Assembly (NCBI GenBank): GCA_030144725.1
Contig: JASKMD010000012.1
Span: 4,637,294-4,701,293, forward strand
Length of the DNA: 64,000 nt
Direction: 5' to 3'
Origin: Haematococcus lacustris
Taxonomy: Eukaryota; Chlorophyta; Chlorophyceae; Chlamydomonadales; Haematococcaceae
The translations under genes were made by a program, and so were the position numbers. Of this stretch, positions 1 through 10,335 are shown piece after piece. Each line of letters begins with the position of its first letter. Position 1 is the stretch's first letter. Under the pieces are notes generated by a model that did no database searches, was not told where the DNA came from, and saw only the letters and a program-made list of their open reading frames with translations.

Positions 1-2438
1 CCCTCTGGGTCAGGCAATGGTGTAGGTGGTAGGCGACCATGCCCATGTGTATGCCATGTGCATGCCATGGACCTCCACACAGACAAAACACCAAAGGCCC
101 TAGTGAGGGTCAAGGTGCTGCAGCTGCACCCAAAATGTAACCCTGCTGAGTGGATACCTGTGTGGGGCTGACCCCGGCCCCGGCGATTGGTAGCAGAGCG
201 CAAGGTAGCGGGAGATCAGCATGTTACAATGTCCAACAAATATCCACAACACTCGGGAGGGGGCATGGCCTGGCTTACTCATGGGGCTGAAGAGCCTATG
301 CCAATGATCAGGTCACCTTGCGCAACTTGCTTTGAAGTGCGTTACAGAAAGTCCCGAACCCCTAGAGGGGGAGGGAGGCCAAGCAGCCTAACGGCTGACG
401 GCTTAAGCGGCGTAAGCCACCTATCAATGATCAGGTCACACCAGGTCACCCCAGGTGGGGGGGATAGTGCATGAGCAGGAGCAGCAACCATTTTACGACC
501 GATTTATTTCATGTGCTTAATGAGAGGGGGAGGGCTTACCTCACGCCAGCTGGCAGGTGTAAAGCAGTTACCTCAACATCATCTACACAGTTCAGTTGAC
601 GTTTCTGGGAGTTGCATGGCGCATGGCGTATTTCTTTGAATGCAGTAACTTGCACTGCGACTCAGGCGGCCCCAACATGGGGTTGGTAATGTTCATGCAG
701 ATTCTCTCTCAATACTGCACCGTTTTCAATAGCGTTTAGCACATTGGCAGCCACGAGTTAGTCCGCGTAATCTGACCATCAGCGCTAGCCATTGGAGTCT
801 TTGCTCGTGTACTGCTACATGTGCCCGCGAACAAATCACAGCGGCGAGACGGGTCTCCTTGGCACGGTGAGCCACATCGCAGGGAACCCATCTACCTTGC
901 GTAGTGAGCTGGTTGTGCACAAATGGAATGTCCGGCTGACACCCAACGCGATGCCTGCCGGGCGTGCAGGGCACCTAGACGGGGTGAATGAAACATATAA
1001 TCGTACTCGCTTCCGCCGAATAACACATTTGGGTCGGCGCACACTAAGGTATCACCGGCTTATACCCCCCCCTCCTCCACTGTGTCCTCCACTGTGTTGC
1101 ACCCGCTGCACCCACAAGAAATTGGCTACGAAATGTAGAGCAGCCTAAGCGGCGCTTTTGGCTTAGCTGAGTATGAGCCTTTGTATCACTGTCCTAGAGG
1201 AGCTTAACCTAGTAAGTAGCATGTTGTAAGTCCAAATGGTCGAGCTGTGGCATTGCCCTCCAGGTATGGGTAGGAGGTGGGCTCAGTGCCACATTCCCGC
1301 ATCCGCTTTCCGATCCGACTGCTGCTTCCGACGCGCATGCTCATGTAGAGCAGCCTAAGCGGCGCGGGCGGTCGAAGCGATGACTGCATGCCTCGCTGTG
1401 GCTCAAATTTGAATTAGTAACTTTGAAGCTTTGCTGTGCACGGCCTACTGACTGGATAACTATTCTGGATGGGTGAAAGGTAGCTGGCTGGGTTGCCTAC
1501 ATTGTGAGCCAACTAGCATAATATTTGGCGTAGTGAGTGCAGAGTTACAGCCGTCCTACTACCAGGGGTCGGTTTCCTGTCATTTTTTGAATGTTGGGGC
1601 CGCCTGACTGCGACCTCAAACTTTAATTTGGGGCGCTTTTTGCAGCATGCTGCACCTGGAAGGCATGTGGCACACTCGCGTCTTGCTAGCCAAGGGTTGA
1701 ACCTAGCTCGGGCGACAGGGAGCGTCAGGTCAGCGACATGAAACCTGTTCAGTGGCGCAGGCACGCGGCTGGGAGAATGGAACAGAGCTGGTTGGACGAC
1801 GCCGAGGCTAAGTTGTTTGTTAGAAACCCCTGCGATACACAGCCGCGCCCTGCTCCTGGTACTGCTGCCGGCTGACCACTGCCGCCTGCCACTCCTCGGC
1901 TGGCGCGGCTCCTCCGGCAAGCAGGCTCCCGCCTAGCCACGCGGCGTGACCGGCACAGGCTGTGCTCATCACGCCGACCTCGATGGGCTGCGCAGATCAG
2001 CAGGCGCATGCAAGCGCATGTAAGGCACGGCAGCGGTGCCGCAGCTCGTGTCAAACTGCCCTGATGGACTGACAACTCGCATCAGGAAGCAGCTATGGAC
2101 GCGTTTAACGACGCATACGCGGCTGGAATGCTTGGGGTGGAGCGCGTTGCGGCGCCGGGCAGTGTGAGAGACCACACCTTAGCCGTCTTGCTCAGCCGCG
2201 AGTTCGCCGCAGCCGCGAGCTCCACCTGCAGACTCGCGCAGCCGGGCGATGCAGGCGGTACGCGGTCAGGAGGCGCAGGCAAGAGGCACGGGCCGAGTGT
2301 TGCCTACCTGTGCAGCTCGTGGCGAACAAGCCGGTAGCATCCTGGAATAAGTGTGATGAGTGATGTGCTATGCGCTGGTCAGCAGGCAGGTGGTGTGCAG
2401 GCGTGTGTTCTTGTGGCAGGCAGGCAGTCCGCGCGCAC
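1..2438. other. No supported gene; 3' flank of ARP3 with short repeats
   Basis: I found no open frame here with family resemblance or phase-consistent splicing. The segment lies downstream of the last recognisable ARP3 exon (minus strand), so part of it may be the missing C-terminal exon and 3' UTR. Candidate continuations at 2340-2190 give short frames without the usual Arp3 C-terminal WFGGS block. Two short direct repeats are visible. One is a block around 1134-1154 that recurs at 1345-1364 (the AGAGCAGCCTAAGCGGCG word). The other is a 13-base word containing AATGATCAGGTCAC near 303 and again near 425. Confidence 0.5.
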
Positions 2439-5400
2439 CTGCATACGCTTGCCAAAGTTGCGTATGGCCGCTGTGCCGCCCGACATGACCACGGATGCGT
2501 ACAGGGCGCGCCGCGTGTCGATGGGGCAGCTCTGGACCACCTGGTCCACTAGCTGCAGACCAGGCAGGACAGGCAGGCGAAGGGAGGGAGGGGGCAGGCA
2601 AAGGCACAAAGAGGTGGGCTAGGTAGTAGGTCAGGTGCCTTTCATGCAGCACTGTGTTGTTGCAGCTGCCTCTGGCCTTACCTCATCCATCCAGGCAGGG
2701 GGTCAGGCAGATGAAGCGTGTGGTCAACCAGTCAGCAGCAGGGTCAGGGGGCAACCACCCAGAGGGGCTCTGTGTGCCATACTAAGAACCCCATGCACAC
2801 ACGCAGCCACCCCTGCTGCTGTCCATGCCGGGAAAAGGCATCACATGGACTCCATGGCTGTTCATACAGAGGTGCTGGAGGTGCTGGAGGTTGGCTGGTC
2901 AGCAGCTGCTATTGCCCATCAGCGTTGGCTAGCGGCTGCTGTTAATCTAGCTGCTAGTCAGGCGGCCAGGGCTGCCCCCCGCTCACCGTGTGCAAAGGCA
3001 GGCGGGTGCTGGGCGCCCTGCTGGGCAGCGCCCCTTCCCCCTCCCTGCCTGCAGCTGACTGCCCATCCTGGCTGGCTTGGCTGCTGGCCAGGGGGTGGCC
3101 AGCAGGGGTGAAGAACAGCTCCGGGGCGAGGTAGCGCTCAGTGCCCAGCTCCAGCACCACCTCCTGCCAGCAGGGGCGACAGGCTGGGCGCTGCATGGCC
3201 CTGGTGGTATGCGGGGGAGGGGCGGACACGGCTGCGCTAGGCAGGGCAGGGCTGCAGGGGGGCGGGGCGGGGCAGGCGGCAGAGCAGGGCAGCAAGGAAG
3301 CGGAGCAGGGCAGGCGGCAGGCAGGCAGTTGTGTGTCAGCACCCTGACCTTGGGCCCGACTCTGGGGTCCAGGAAGCGATGGCTGCGAGCATACTTGGCT
3401 GGCTGTGCCGCCCACTTTGCCGCCTCTGTCATGGTGCTGGGGCACACGTAGCAGTGCGCCTCCTTGATCTGTGGCGGCAGTGGGGCGCACAGCAGTGGGG
3501 CAGGCAGGGGTGCAGGCAGCCAGCTGCAGAGGCGCGCCACCGGAGCCGCCAGGGGCAGTGCGGCTGGTGTTGGTGGCAGGCCTTGTGGGCTGTAGGGTGA
3601 CAGGGTTCATGACGCGACCAAGGCATACCCCAGAACGAAAAGGACTCAGGGGTCAGGCAGGTCAGGTCAGGATAGAACAGGCAGGGCATGGCAGGTCAGG
3701 CAGGGCCAAGCAGGCTGCCCCTCACCTGCCTGGCCACCTCCCAGCTCATGTCAGGGTGCACCGCACTGCCACGGTCACGCAGCGCCTGCACGCACAACAC
3801 GGCCAAGCCAGGCCTCACCAAGGCCAGCCTTAGGTTTGCCAGCCAGGTTACCATCGCTACCTCCTGCCACCACCTTCATAACTCCACCCCCGCCCATCCC
3901 AACCCCTCCTGACTTGAACCCCCCAACTCCCACCCCTTCGTTCCTGCCCTCAACGCCCCCCTGGGTGCCACCCTCCCAGGTAGGGTCTTCCTCCCACCTT
4001 CCCACACCCCACAGACCCTGACTTATGTCCCTTCTCCCTCGGCTTCTCCCTCGGCTCGGCCTTTGGGCTCCTCACGCTTTCAATTCATAGTTATGTGTTC
4101 CTCTATAGTCAGCCCCCCTTCCCTGCTTTTCCCTTTCACAGCTTGGCTTGTGTCTGCCCAGCCCTGCCTCCTCAGTGGCACACCCAGTGCAGGCCTCGTG
4201 AAGGCGAGGTGCAGGGCGGGGCAGGAGCAGGGCCTGGTAGTGGCCAGCAGCCTGCGCTGAGGTGGCAGGCTGCGAGTGTGCTGAGGGGGGAGGGCAGCAC
4301 CCACCTGCTGCACCAGCTGTGTCAGGTCGCGGCCGCCCAGCGCCAGTCTCTTGACACCGGAACCTACTACAAACCCGTCTACTACGGGCACGACGGACGT
4401 CGAATACTCGCCCACGTCGACCACAAGGCCAGTGCATTGCTGCGGCGACATGCATATTGAAGCGCTCGGCACTGACGAGGCGCCGGGGCCGGCGGTGGCT
4501 TTTGCACCAGGTGCTGGCGGAGTGCCGGCATTGCTGGCGGTCTGCTGCGCGGTGCTGGTCTGCGCCGCTAGGTCGAGCGCGGTGCGATGTGTGGCGATGA
4601 GCGAGGCGTACAACGCCAGCACAGGCTGCAGCCAGTCAGGCAGCAGTGACGGCAGTGCTGGTGTCAGGGTGGCTGTTGCAGTGAAGGGTGCATGGAGCCT
4701 GCATCAGCCGCCAGCCTAGGCGCAGCAGCAGTGCAGGTAAGCACGAGGAGGGCAAAGTAGGGGAGGGCAGGGTCCAAGGCTGGAAGGCAGGTTAAAGGTT
4801 AGGGTTAGGGTTGGGAATTATGGGAGGGGGACGCCCTTCAAGCCTACCTGGGTGCCAATGTGTAGCCCGGCCACTCCAAATGTCTCAAACATTATCTGCA
4901 CACACACCTCACACATACATCACACACATAGGGTCCCGCTGACACTGGCCAGCAGCGCAAGACAGGCCAGCTGGCATCATGCACACCAGCCCAGCCACTT
5001 GGTGCCTCTAACACGCTGCAACTTCATGTGTACTGCTGTCCCCTACTGGGTTTACAGTCTACAGTGAGCCACAGCCTTGGCCCAGAGGGGTTAGGCTGTG
5101 GCTATCAGGCAGGGCAGGGCAGGGCAGGGCAGGGCAGGGCAGGGCAGGGCAGGGCAGGGCAGGGCAGGGCAGGGCAGGGCAGGGCAGGGCAGGGCAGGGC
5201 AGGGCAGGGCAGGGCAGGGCAGGGCAGGGCAGGGCAGGGCAGGGCAGGGCAGGGCAGGGCAGGGCAGGGCAGGGCAGGGCAGGGCAGGGCAGGGCAGGGC
5301 AGGGCAGGGCAGGGCAGGGCAGGGCAGGGCAGGGCAGGGCAGGGCAGGGCAGGGCAGGGCAGGGCAGGGCAGGGCAGGGCAGGGCAGGGCAGGGCAGGGC

Positions 5401-6250
5401 AGGGCAGGGCAGGGCAGGGCAGGGCAGGGCAGGGCAGGGCAGGGCAGGGCTGTGCAACAACCAGGGGCGGGGCGGGGCGGGGCGGGGCGGGGCAGGGCGG
5501 GGTGGCCTGGCTACCTCCACCTCAGGTCTGTGCCTCCTAGCTGGACCCTGCTCTTGAGGCTTGACCCTGATCATGAGGCTGGCCATGGCGCCACATAGAC
5601 AGGCCGGGAAGGTGGCGGGCCACCACCGTCTCACCTCGGCCAGCATCTCCCGGGAATCGGAGGTGGAGCATGCTGGCTCAGTGAGGAGGACAACGTGGTC
5701 TTCAGGCTCCACCCGCAGGTACCTGGCAGGTGGCGCTGCCCACAGCAGCAGGTCAGGGCTGGCAGTGCCTGCTGCTCCCTGCTGGACATGGAGGCTGCCA
5801 GAATTGAGCACTCACTGGAACAGACTGTGCTGCAGGAAGCGCTCCAGGACGTCCCAGCTTTGGACCTGTGCGGATCAGAACAGCGGTGCCCAAGGCATGC
5901 TGCATCCTCACCCAGAGGGCCAAGGTAGCCTCACCTTCCAGACATGGCACTCACAATGCCATTGCGCACAGGGTATGCTAGACCGTGCAAGGAGCTGGTG
6001 GCAAGGGCCTGCTCTCCAATGAGCTCCTGTACGTCCCATTCTGGACGCTGCCTGCTGTCTTTGCTTTTAGACACCACAGTAGGTAGCGAGAACGTAGGCT
6101 GCGTTCAATAGCCGTTCAATGCGTATTGCCGCGGCATGCCTGCTTGCCTTGCATGCTTGTACCCACCTTGTCATTGCCCGCAAATCCCAGCTTTGTGCAG
6201 TTTGACCCAACGTCGATCACTATTGCCGGGCGGTCCCAGGCTGAGGACAT
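2439..6250 (-). CDS. ARP3: Actin-related protein 3 (Arp2/3 complex subunit), C-terminus unresolved
   Basis: Arp3 is one of the two actin-like subunits of the Arp2/3 complex, which nucleates branched actin filaments in the cytoplasm. Ten exons join in phase: 6250-6167, 6098-5955, 5865-5816, 5722-5635, 4895-4848, 4625-4305, 3785-3726, 3468-3349, 3163-2987 and 2552-2439, about 402 codons. The start is the first ATG of an exon that reads IVIDVGSNCTKLGFAG, the actin phosphate-1 loop. YPVRNGIVQSWDVLERF, YLRVEPEDHVVLLTEP and VVQSCPIDTRRALYASVV are characteristically Arp3-like; the last of these separates Arp3 from actin and Arp2. The second phosphate loop reads LVVDVGEYSTSVVPVVDG. Two insertions are visible: about 50 Ala/Ser/Thr-rich residues before that loop and about 25 residues after the ELFF segment. 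Intron 4 holds a 344-bp AGGGC array. The last roughly 60-70 residues of Arp3 were not found, so this is a partial model, a diverged end or a pseudogene. The family call is firm. Confidence 0.87.
4798..4815. repeat. Short interstitial TTAGGG repeat
   Basis: Two to three copies of a TTAGGG-type unit lie within ARP3 intron 5, between the exons ending 4848 and starting 4625. It is one of several such tracts in the window. Confidence 0.6.
5107..5450. repeat. (AGGGC)n pentanucleotide array, about 69 copies
   Basis: A near-perfect array of the pentamer GGGCA runs about 344 bp inside ARP3 intron 4 (between exons 5722-5635 and 4895-4848). A shorter GGGGC-rich tract follows at about 5465-5505. All six frames stay open through it because no stop codon can occur in the unit, which creates long spurious reading frames on both strands. 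The same pentamer mixed with CAGGC recurs in kinase intron 2 at about 7213-7298. Confidence 0.97.
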
Positions 6251-6517
6251 GCCAGAATGATCCTGTGCGATTATCCCACCCCGGCACAGCAAGGTTGGCT
6301 TTGATGACAGACTTAGCAGGTCCTCTTGAAGTTAACTTGAAGCATGAAGTTAGAAGCCACGTGGTTTCCCAGACAAAACATTTGAGAATCTCAATGTGCG
6401 GAGCTTGTTCAGGAGAGGGCGCAGGACAGCTGGTCTCTGCAGCGAATCGATGTTGGTGGTAATCAACGAGGATGCACTAGGGCTACGAGATGACGCCGCG
6501 CTCCTGGTCTGCTGACT
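6251..6517. promoter_or_regulatory. Divergent intergenic region, ARP3 / kinase
   Basis: ARP3 (minus) starts at 6250 and the kinase model (plus) starts at 6518, so both promoters must fit in about 267 bp unless the kinase has an unseen upstream exon. I see no clear TATA box or other named element. The call rests on gene orientation only. Confidence 0.4.
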
Positions 6518-9500
6518 ATGGCGCTGCACGGTATTGCTGCGCGGGTGATTACGATTTGCATGTTGACGCTTGCGGTTGCGTTTGTCCGCAGGGGGGAGCC
6601 TACGAATGCAGCCCTGGATGCTGGGCTCGCGCTTGTACAACAGCTTGCCAGCGCAAAGCTGCAGCTGCTGTCTGCCCAAGCGATGCAGCATGAGGAGGCA
6701 CAGTCACACGCTGCCCCAATCCATGAGGACGTACTTGCTGAGCAGCAGCAGCTTGTGCAGCAGCTATTGCTAGCTGGCGACGAAGAGGCGACATGCACTT
6801 GCAGTCCATCAGTGCTAAAGCTGGCCCTGGGGGACTTGCAGGTGTCAGCAGACATACAAGCCCAGCTGCGCCAGCTCTTGAGCCTGGGGCAGCAGCAGCA
6901 CTGGCTGCTTGACTGCAGCAAGGTAAGGAGCCCTAGCACAGAGCGCAGCAAGGGCTGGGGCAAGGGCACAGCTGCTTTGCAAGCCATGCTGTTTAAGACA
7001 GCCCCAGCCTTGCGTTACTGCTGCCTGCTGCCTGCTGTTGGTCACGTTCCATTGTCCCCTCCTCCTTGCCTGTGATCCTGCCTGCCTGCCTGACTGACTG
7101 ATGGTACAGCTGACTGTCTGGCTGGCTTGTGGCCAGGTGGTGCTGGGGGAGGCTATGGGTCAGGGCACCTTTGGCACGGCGTATCGCGCCACCCTGAACA
7201 CCAGTGAGGTAGGGGCAGGGCAGCAGGCAGGGCAGGGCAGCAGGCAGGGCAGGGCAGCAGGCAGGGCAGGGCAGCAGGCAGGACATGGCCCGGCAGGGTA
7301 GGGTGGGGCGGGGGCCTGATGGCTATTGCTTCACATACACATGGCTGCCCTGGCCAGTAGCAGCAGCCATACCGCCCTCATGCCCTCCCTGCGTGGTCAC
7401 CGTCAGGCAGCCTCCAGGCAGCCGTGGGTCAGACAGCCTCCCAGTTGACCTGTCACACTCAATGTGGTCTGCGTCACACTTCCCAGGTGGCCTGCGTCAC
7501 CCTGGCAGGTGGCGGTGAAGGTGGTGCATGTGGCGCATGAGGCTGCACTGCTGAACCTGCTGCGCGAGGTGGAAGTGCTGGCTGCTGTGCGCCACCCCTG
7601 CGTGCTGCGCTTCCTGGGCCTGGGTGTGGCGGGGCCAGCGCAGTTCTGGCTGCTCACTGAGTTCATGGCGGGCGGCAACCTGGAGGCATGGCTGGCGAAG
7701 GAGGAGGCGGTGGCCGTGCCCAGGCAGCAGCAGGGGGTGCAGCTGGGGGGCCAGCGGCAGGGGCAGGGCAGCGCTGGAGGGGGTCTGGCGGCTGCAAAGG
7801 GCCCAGCCCGCAGGTTTGCGGAGCGTCTGCGAATCGTGCTGCAAGTGGCCCAAGGCCTGGCGGTGAGAGGGAAGGGGCGTAGGGGCTCGTGAGGTTTCTG
7901 AGGGCTGCGGCAGCTGTGTCAGGCTGACACAGTGGAGCAGGGAGAGCTGTGGGAGGGCAGAGGGAGGGGGAGGGGCCAATGGGTAGGTAAGAAAAAGGTT
8001 GAAAAGGGGGAGCGGGGAGGGGAAGGGGAAAGGTGGAAGGGGAGGGGACAGGGTTAAGAGGAAGCTACCTTTGCTGCTGGCTCCAAGTAATGAGGTGTAC
8101 GGGGCAGGGCCTGCTTCGAAGCCAGTACTCGTGCCCCCTGCACCGTCCACCCCCCTTGACCAGGCGCTTCACCGTCAGAACCCCCCGGTGCTGCACCGTG
8201 ACTTGAAGCCTACAAACGTGTTCGTAGACTCTCGGCTGCATGCGCGGGTGCGGGGCGCTGCTGCAGGGCAGGGCAGCGGGGCAGGCCAGGCAGGCAGGGT
8301 AGCCCTTTGGGTGTGTGGACATCAGCCTCAGCTGCCACCAGGCATCCAGCAGGGAGGGGGAGGAGCAGTGAAGGAGGCAAGAGAGCAGCCATAGCTAAGC
8401 TTCCGCAGCCCTTCAGCAGGAGGGGGGTGGCACAGTGGCCTGCCTGCCCAGCAGCCATGGTGCATGGCCCGTACTGCCTGTCCGCCTGCCCACGCCCCTG
8501 TCTGCCCACATGCCCCTGGGGCTTGCAGGTGGGTGACTTTGGTCTGGCCCGCCGCCTGCCCCTGGAGCAGCAGGCTGGCTACGGGCCCCGCCCTCCGCCC
8601 TCCCCCACTGCTGCCGCCCTCAGTGGCCCGCCTGGCCTGGGTCTGACCTGCCCCACAGGCACCCTCATGTTCATGGCCCCGGAGGTGAGTGGGGCAGCAA
8701 TGGGAGGGGGCGAGGCGCAGGGGGCAGCAGGCAGCAGTCGGGGGAGCTCAGGGGCAGGCAAGCATCAGGTGATGGCAGCCAGTGTGGGCTGACGCCTGAC
8801 AGCCAGCATGGCCCGCCGCACCCACTGCTTGGCGCGCCTGCTGCTGCTGCTGTCAGGGCCGCCCTGCAGCTGCCCTGGGGGTCCCTGGTGTGCTAGCAGG
8901 CGGCCTGTGGTGTGCTGGTGGTGTGCTGGTGGTGTGTGGTGCGCAGGTGTTCCTGGGCAATGAGTACGACGCCAAGGCTGACGTGTGGAGCTGGGGGGTG
9001 CTGCTGGTCAAGGTCATGGCGGGGGTGCACCCGTATGAGCACCTGCGCAGCGATGAGGTGCGGCCGGGGCCAGGGCCAGGGGCCAGGGGCCAAGGGTGGA
9101 GGCTGGACGGGTGGCCAGGGCCACGTCAGAGCGGTGGGGTCAGGGTGCAAGCCAAGGAGGGTAGCACAAGGATAGGGTTTGCGATCCTAATACCTGGCTG
9201 TGCTTGCACTAGTGGGCAGGGGTAGCAGCAGGGGGGAAGTAGCAGCAGGGGTTGAGTGGCAGCAGGGGTAGGGGCAGCAGGGGTAGGCACTGGGCAGCCT
9301 GGTAGAGCCCTTGGTGAGCCCTGGATGAGCCCTGCTTGCATCTGGGGCATGCTTGCATGCCTGGTTTAGGCATGCCTGGAGCCCTCAGCTCTGCTGCAGG
9401 GGGGCAGCAGCAGCAGCAGGCCTCCATATGGCCCTAACTGAGTGGCCTGCCAGTGCTGGCTGCAGGGCCCAGGCTGGGGTGGGGCCGGCAAGGAGGGAAG

Positions 9501-10272
9501 CATGCAGGCCTTTGAGGTTGCGGTGGGTGCCTCACAGCCCCCCTCCCCCTCCCTTGTACTGCTACAACACTGCCAGGGCAGGCAAAAGGCCGGGCGTGAC
9601 CAGTGCTGGGCGCCAGGGCGGGGCAGAGCAGGTGTTTCCCTTTGCTAAGTTAACTGGCAGGGAGCGGAGAGGCTGGGGGCGCCGGGGCAGTTGCAAGGTC
9701 GCCATGGGTCCAAAGCGGTGCGGCTGTTGTGAAAGATTATGCAAGTGTGAGGTTCGTAAAGACATCTATAGTACCCTGGGCCTGGTGCCTGCTCAATGCC
9801 GTGCTTGCCCAGCGAAAACATTGTGCTACAACGAGTTTTGGCAGTTTATGCGGTGGTGGTTGGTGTCGTTATAATGCGCTTTGTATGATGCGGCATCACC
9901 GCCGACTTCAGGTGGCCCAGGCAGCGGCGCAGCTTGACAAGGAGGACTTCAAGCTAAACATTCCCTCTTCCTGGCCCTTCAGCTTGCAGGTGCGTTCACC
10001 ACACAAATGGTCACGCCAACATCGCATAGAGTCTCTCATCTTTCAACACATCCACGACCGCTACGTGTCGGTAGCGTCACTGCGGCCTGCACCGCAACCG
10101 GAACGCGTCGCAGTTATTGGCGGAAAGCGCACTCCACCCTGACCCGGACTGCCGCCCGCTCTTCCCGGACATCGTCGAGATCCTTCGCCCGTTGCATGCC
10201 ATGATGGAGAAGGAGGCTGCGCGAGAGGACGAAGCTTGTGCAAGGAGCAGTGCGAGGAGAGACCACGAATGA
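6518..10272 (+). CDS. TKL/Ser-Thr protein kinase with N-terminal hydrophobic segment and coiled coil
   Basis: Eight exons join in phase: 6518-6922, 7137-7208, 7509-7862, 8164-8247, 8529-8684, 8947-9057, 9912-9989 and 10114-10272, giving 472 aa. The kinase domain is complete in order: glycine loop GQGTFGTAY, VAIK-type lysine in VAVKVV, an E-containing helix C, catalytic loop HRDLKPTN (Ser/Thr-type Lys), VGDFGLA, GTLMFMAPE, DVWSWGVLL, and the subdomain XI arginine in HPDPDCRPLFPDIVEIL. Residues 1-30 include a hydrophobic stretch (VITICMLTLAVAFV) that could be a signal anchor. A Gln/Ala-rich helical region follows at about 35-110. Proline-rich insertions sit in the activation segment and between the N-lobe and C-lobe. 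The start is the first ATG in frame, but an upstream exon is possible because CGCAG at 6587-6591 could act as an acceptor. The substrate is unknown. Confidence 0.85.
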
Positions 10273-10335
10273 CCAGGCAGGCGTGCCGGCATATCCTTTC
10301 CCTTGTACGAAGGCAACGCAGTCACCCCATGTCCG

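Noticed and set aside
2954..3610. Long minus-strand frame of 218 residues as a single gene
   Set aside because: Only 3163-2987 and 3468-3349 (in another frame) are Arp3 exons; the rest of the frame is intron sequence.
5059..5811. Long minus-strand frame of about 250 residues with an Ala-Leu-Pro-Cys-Pro repeat, and plus-strand Gly-Gln-Gly-Arg-Ala frames
   Set aside because: The frames exist because the AGGGC pentamer has no stop in any phase. The only genuine coding part is the Arp3 exon at 5722-5635.
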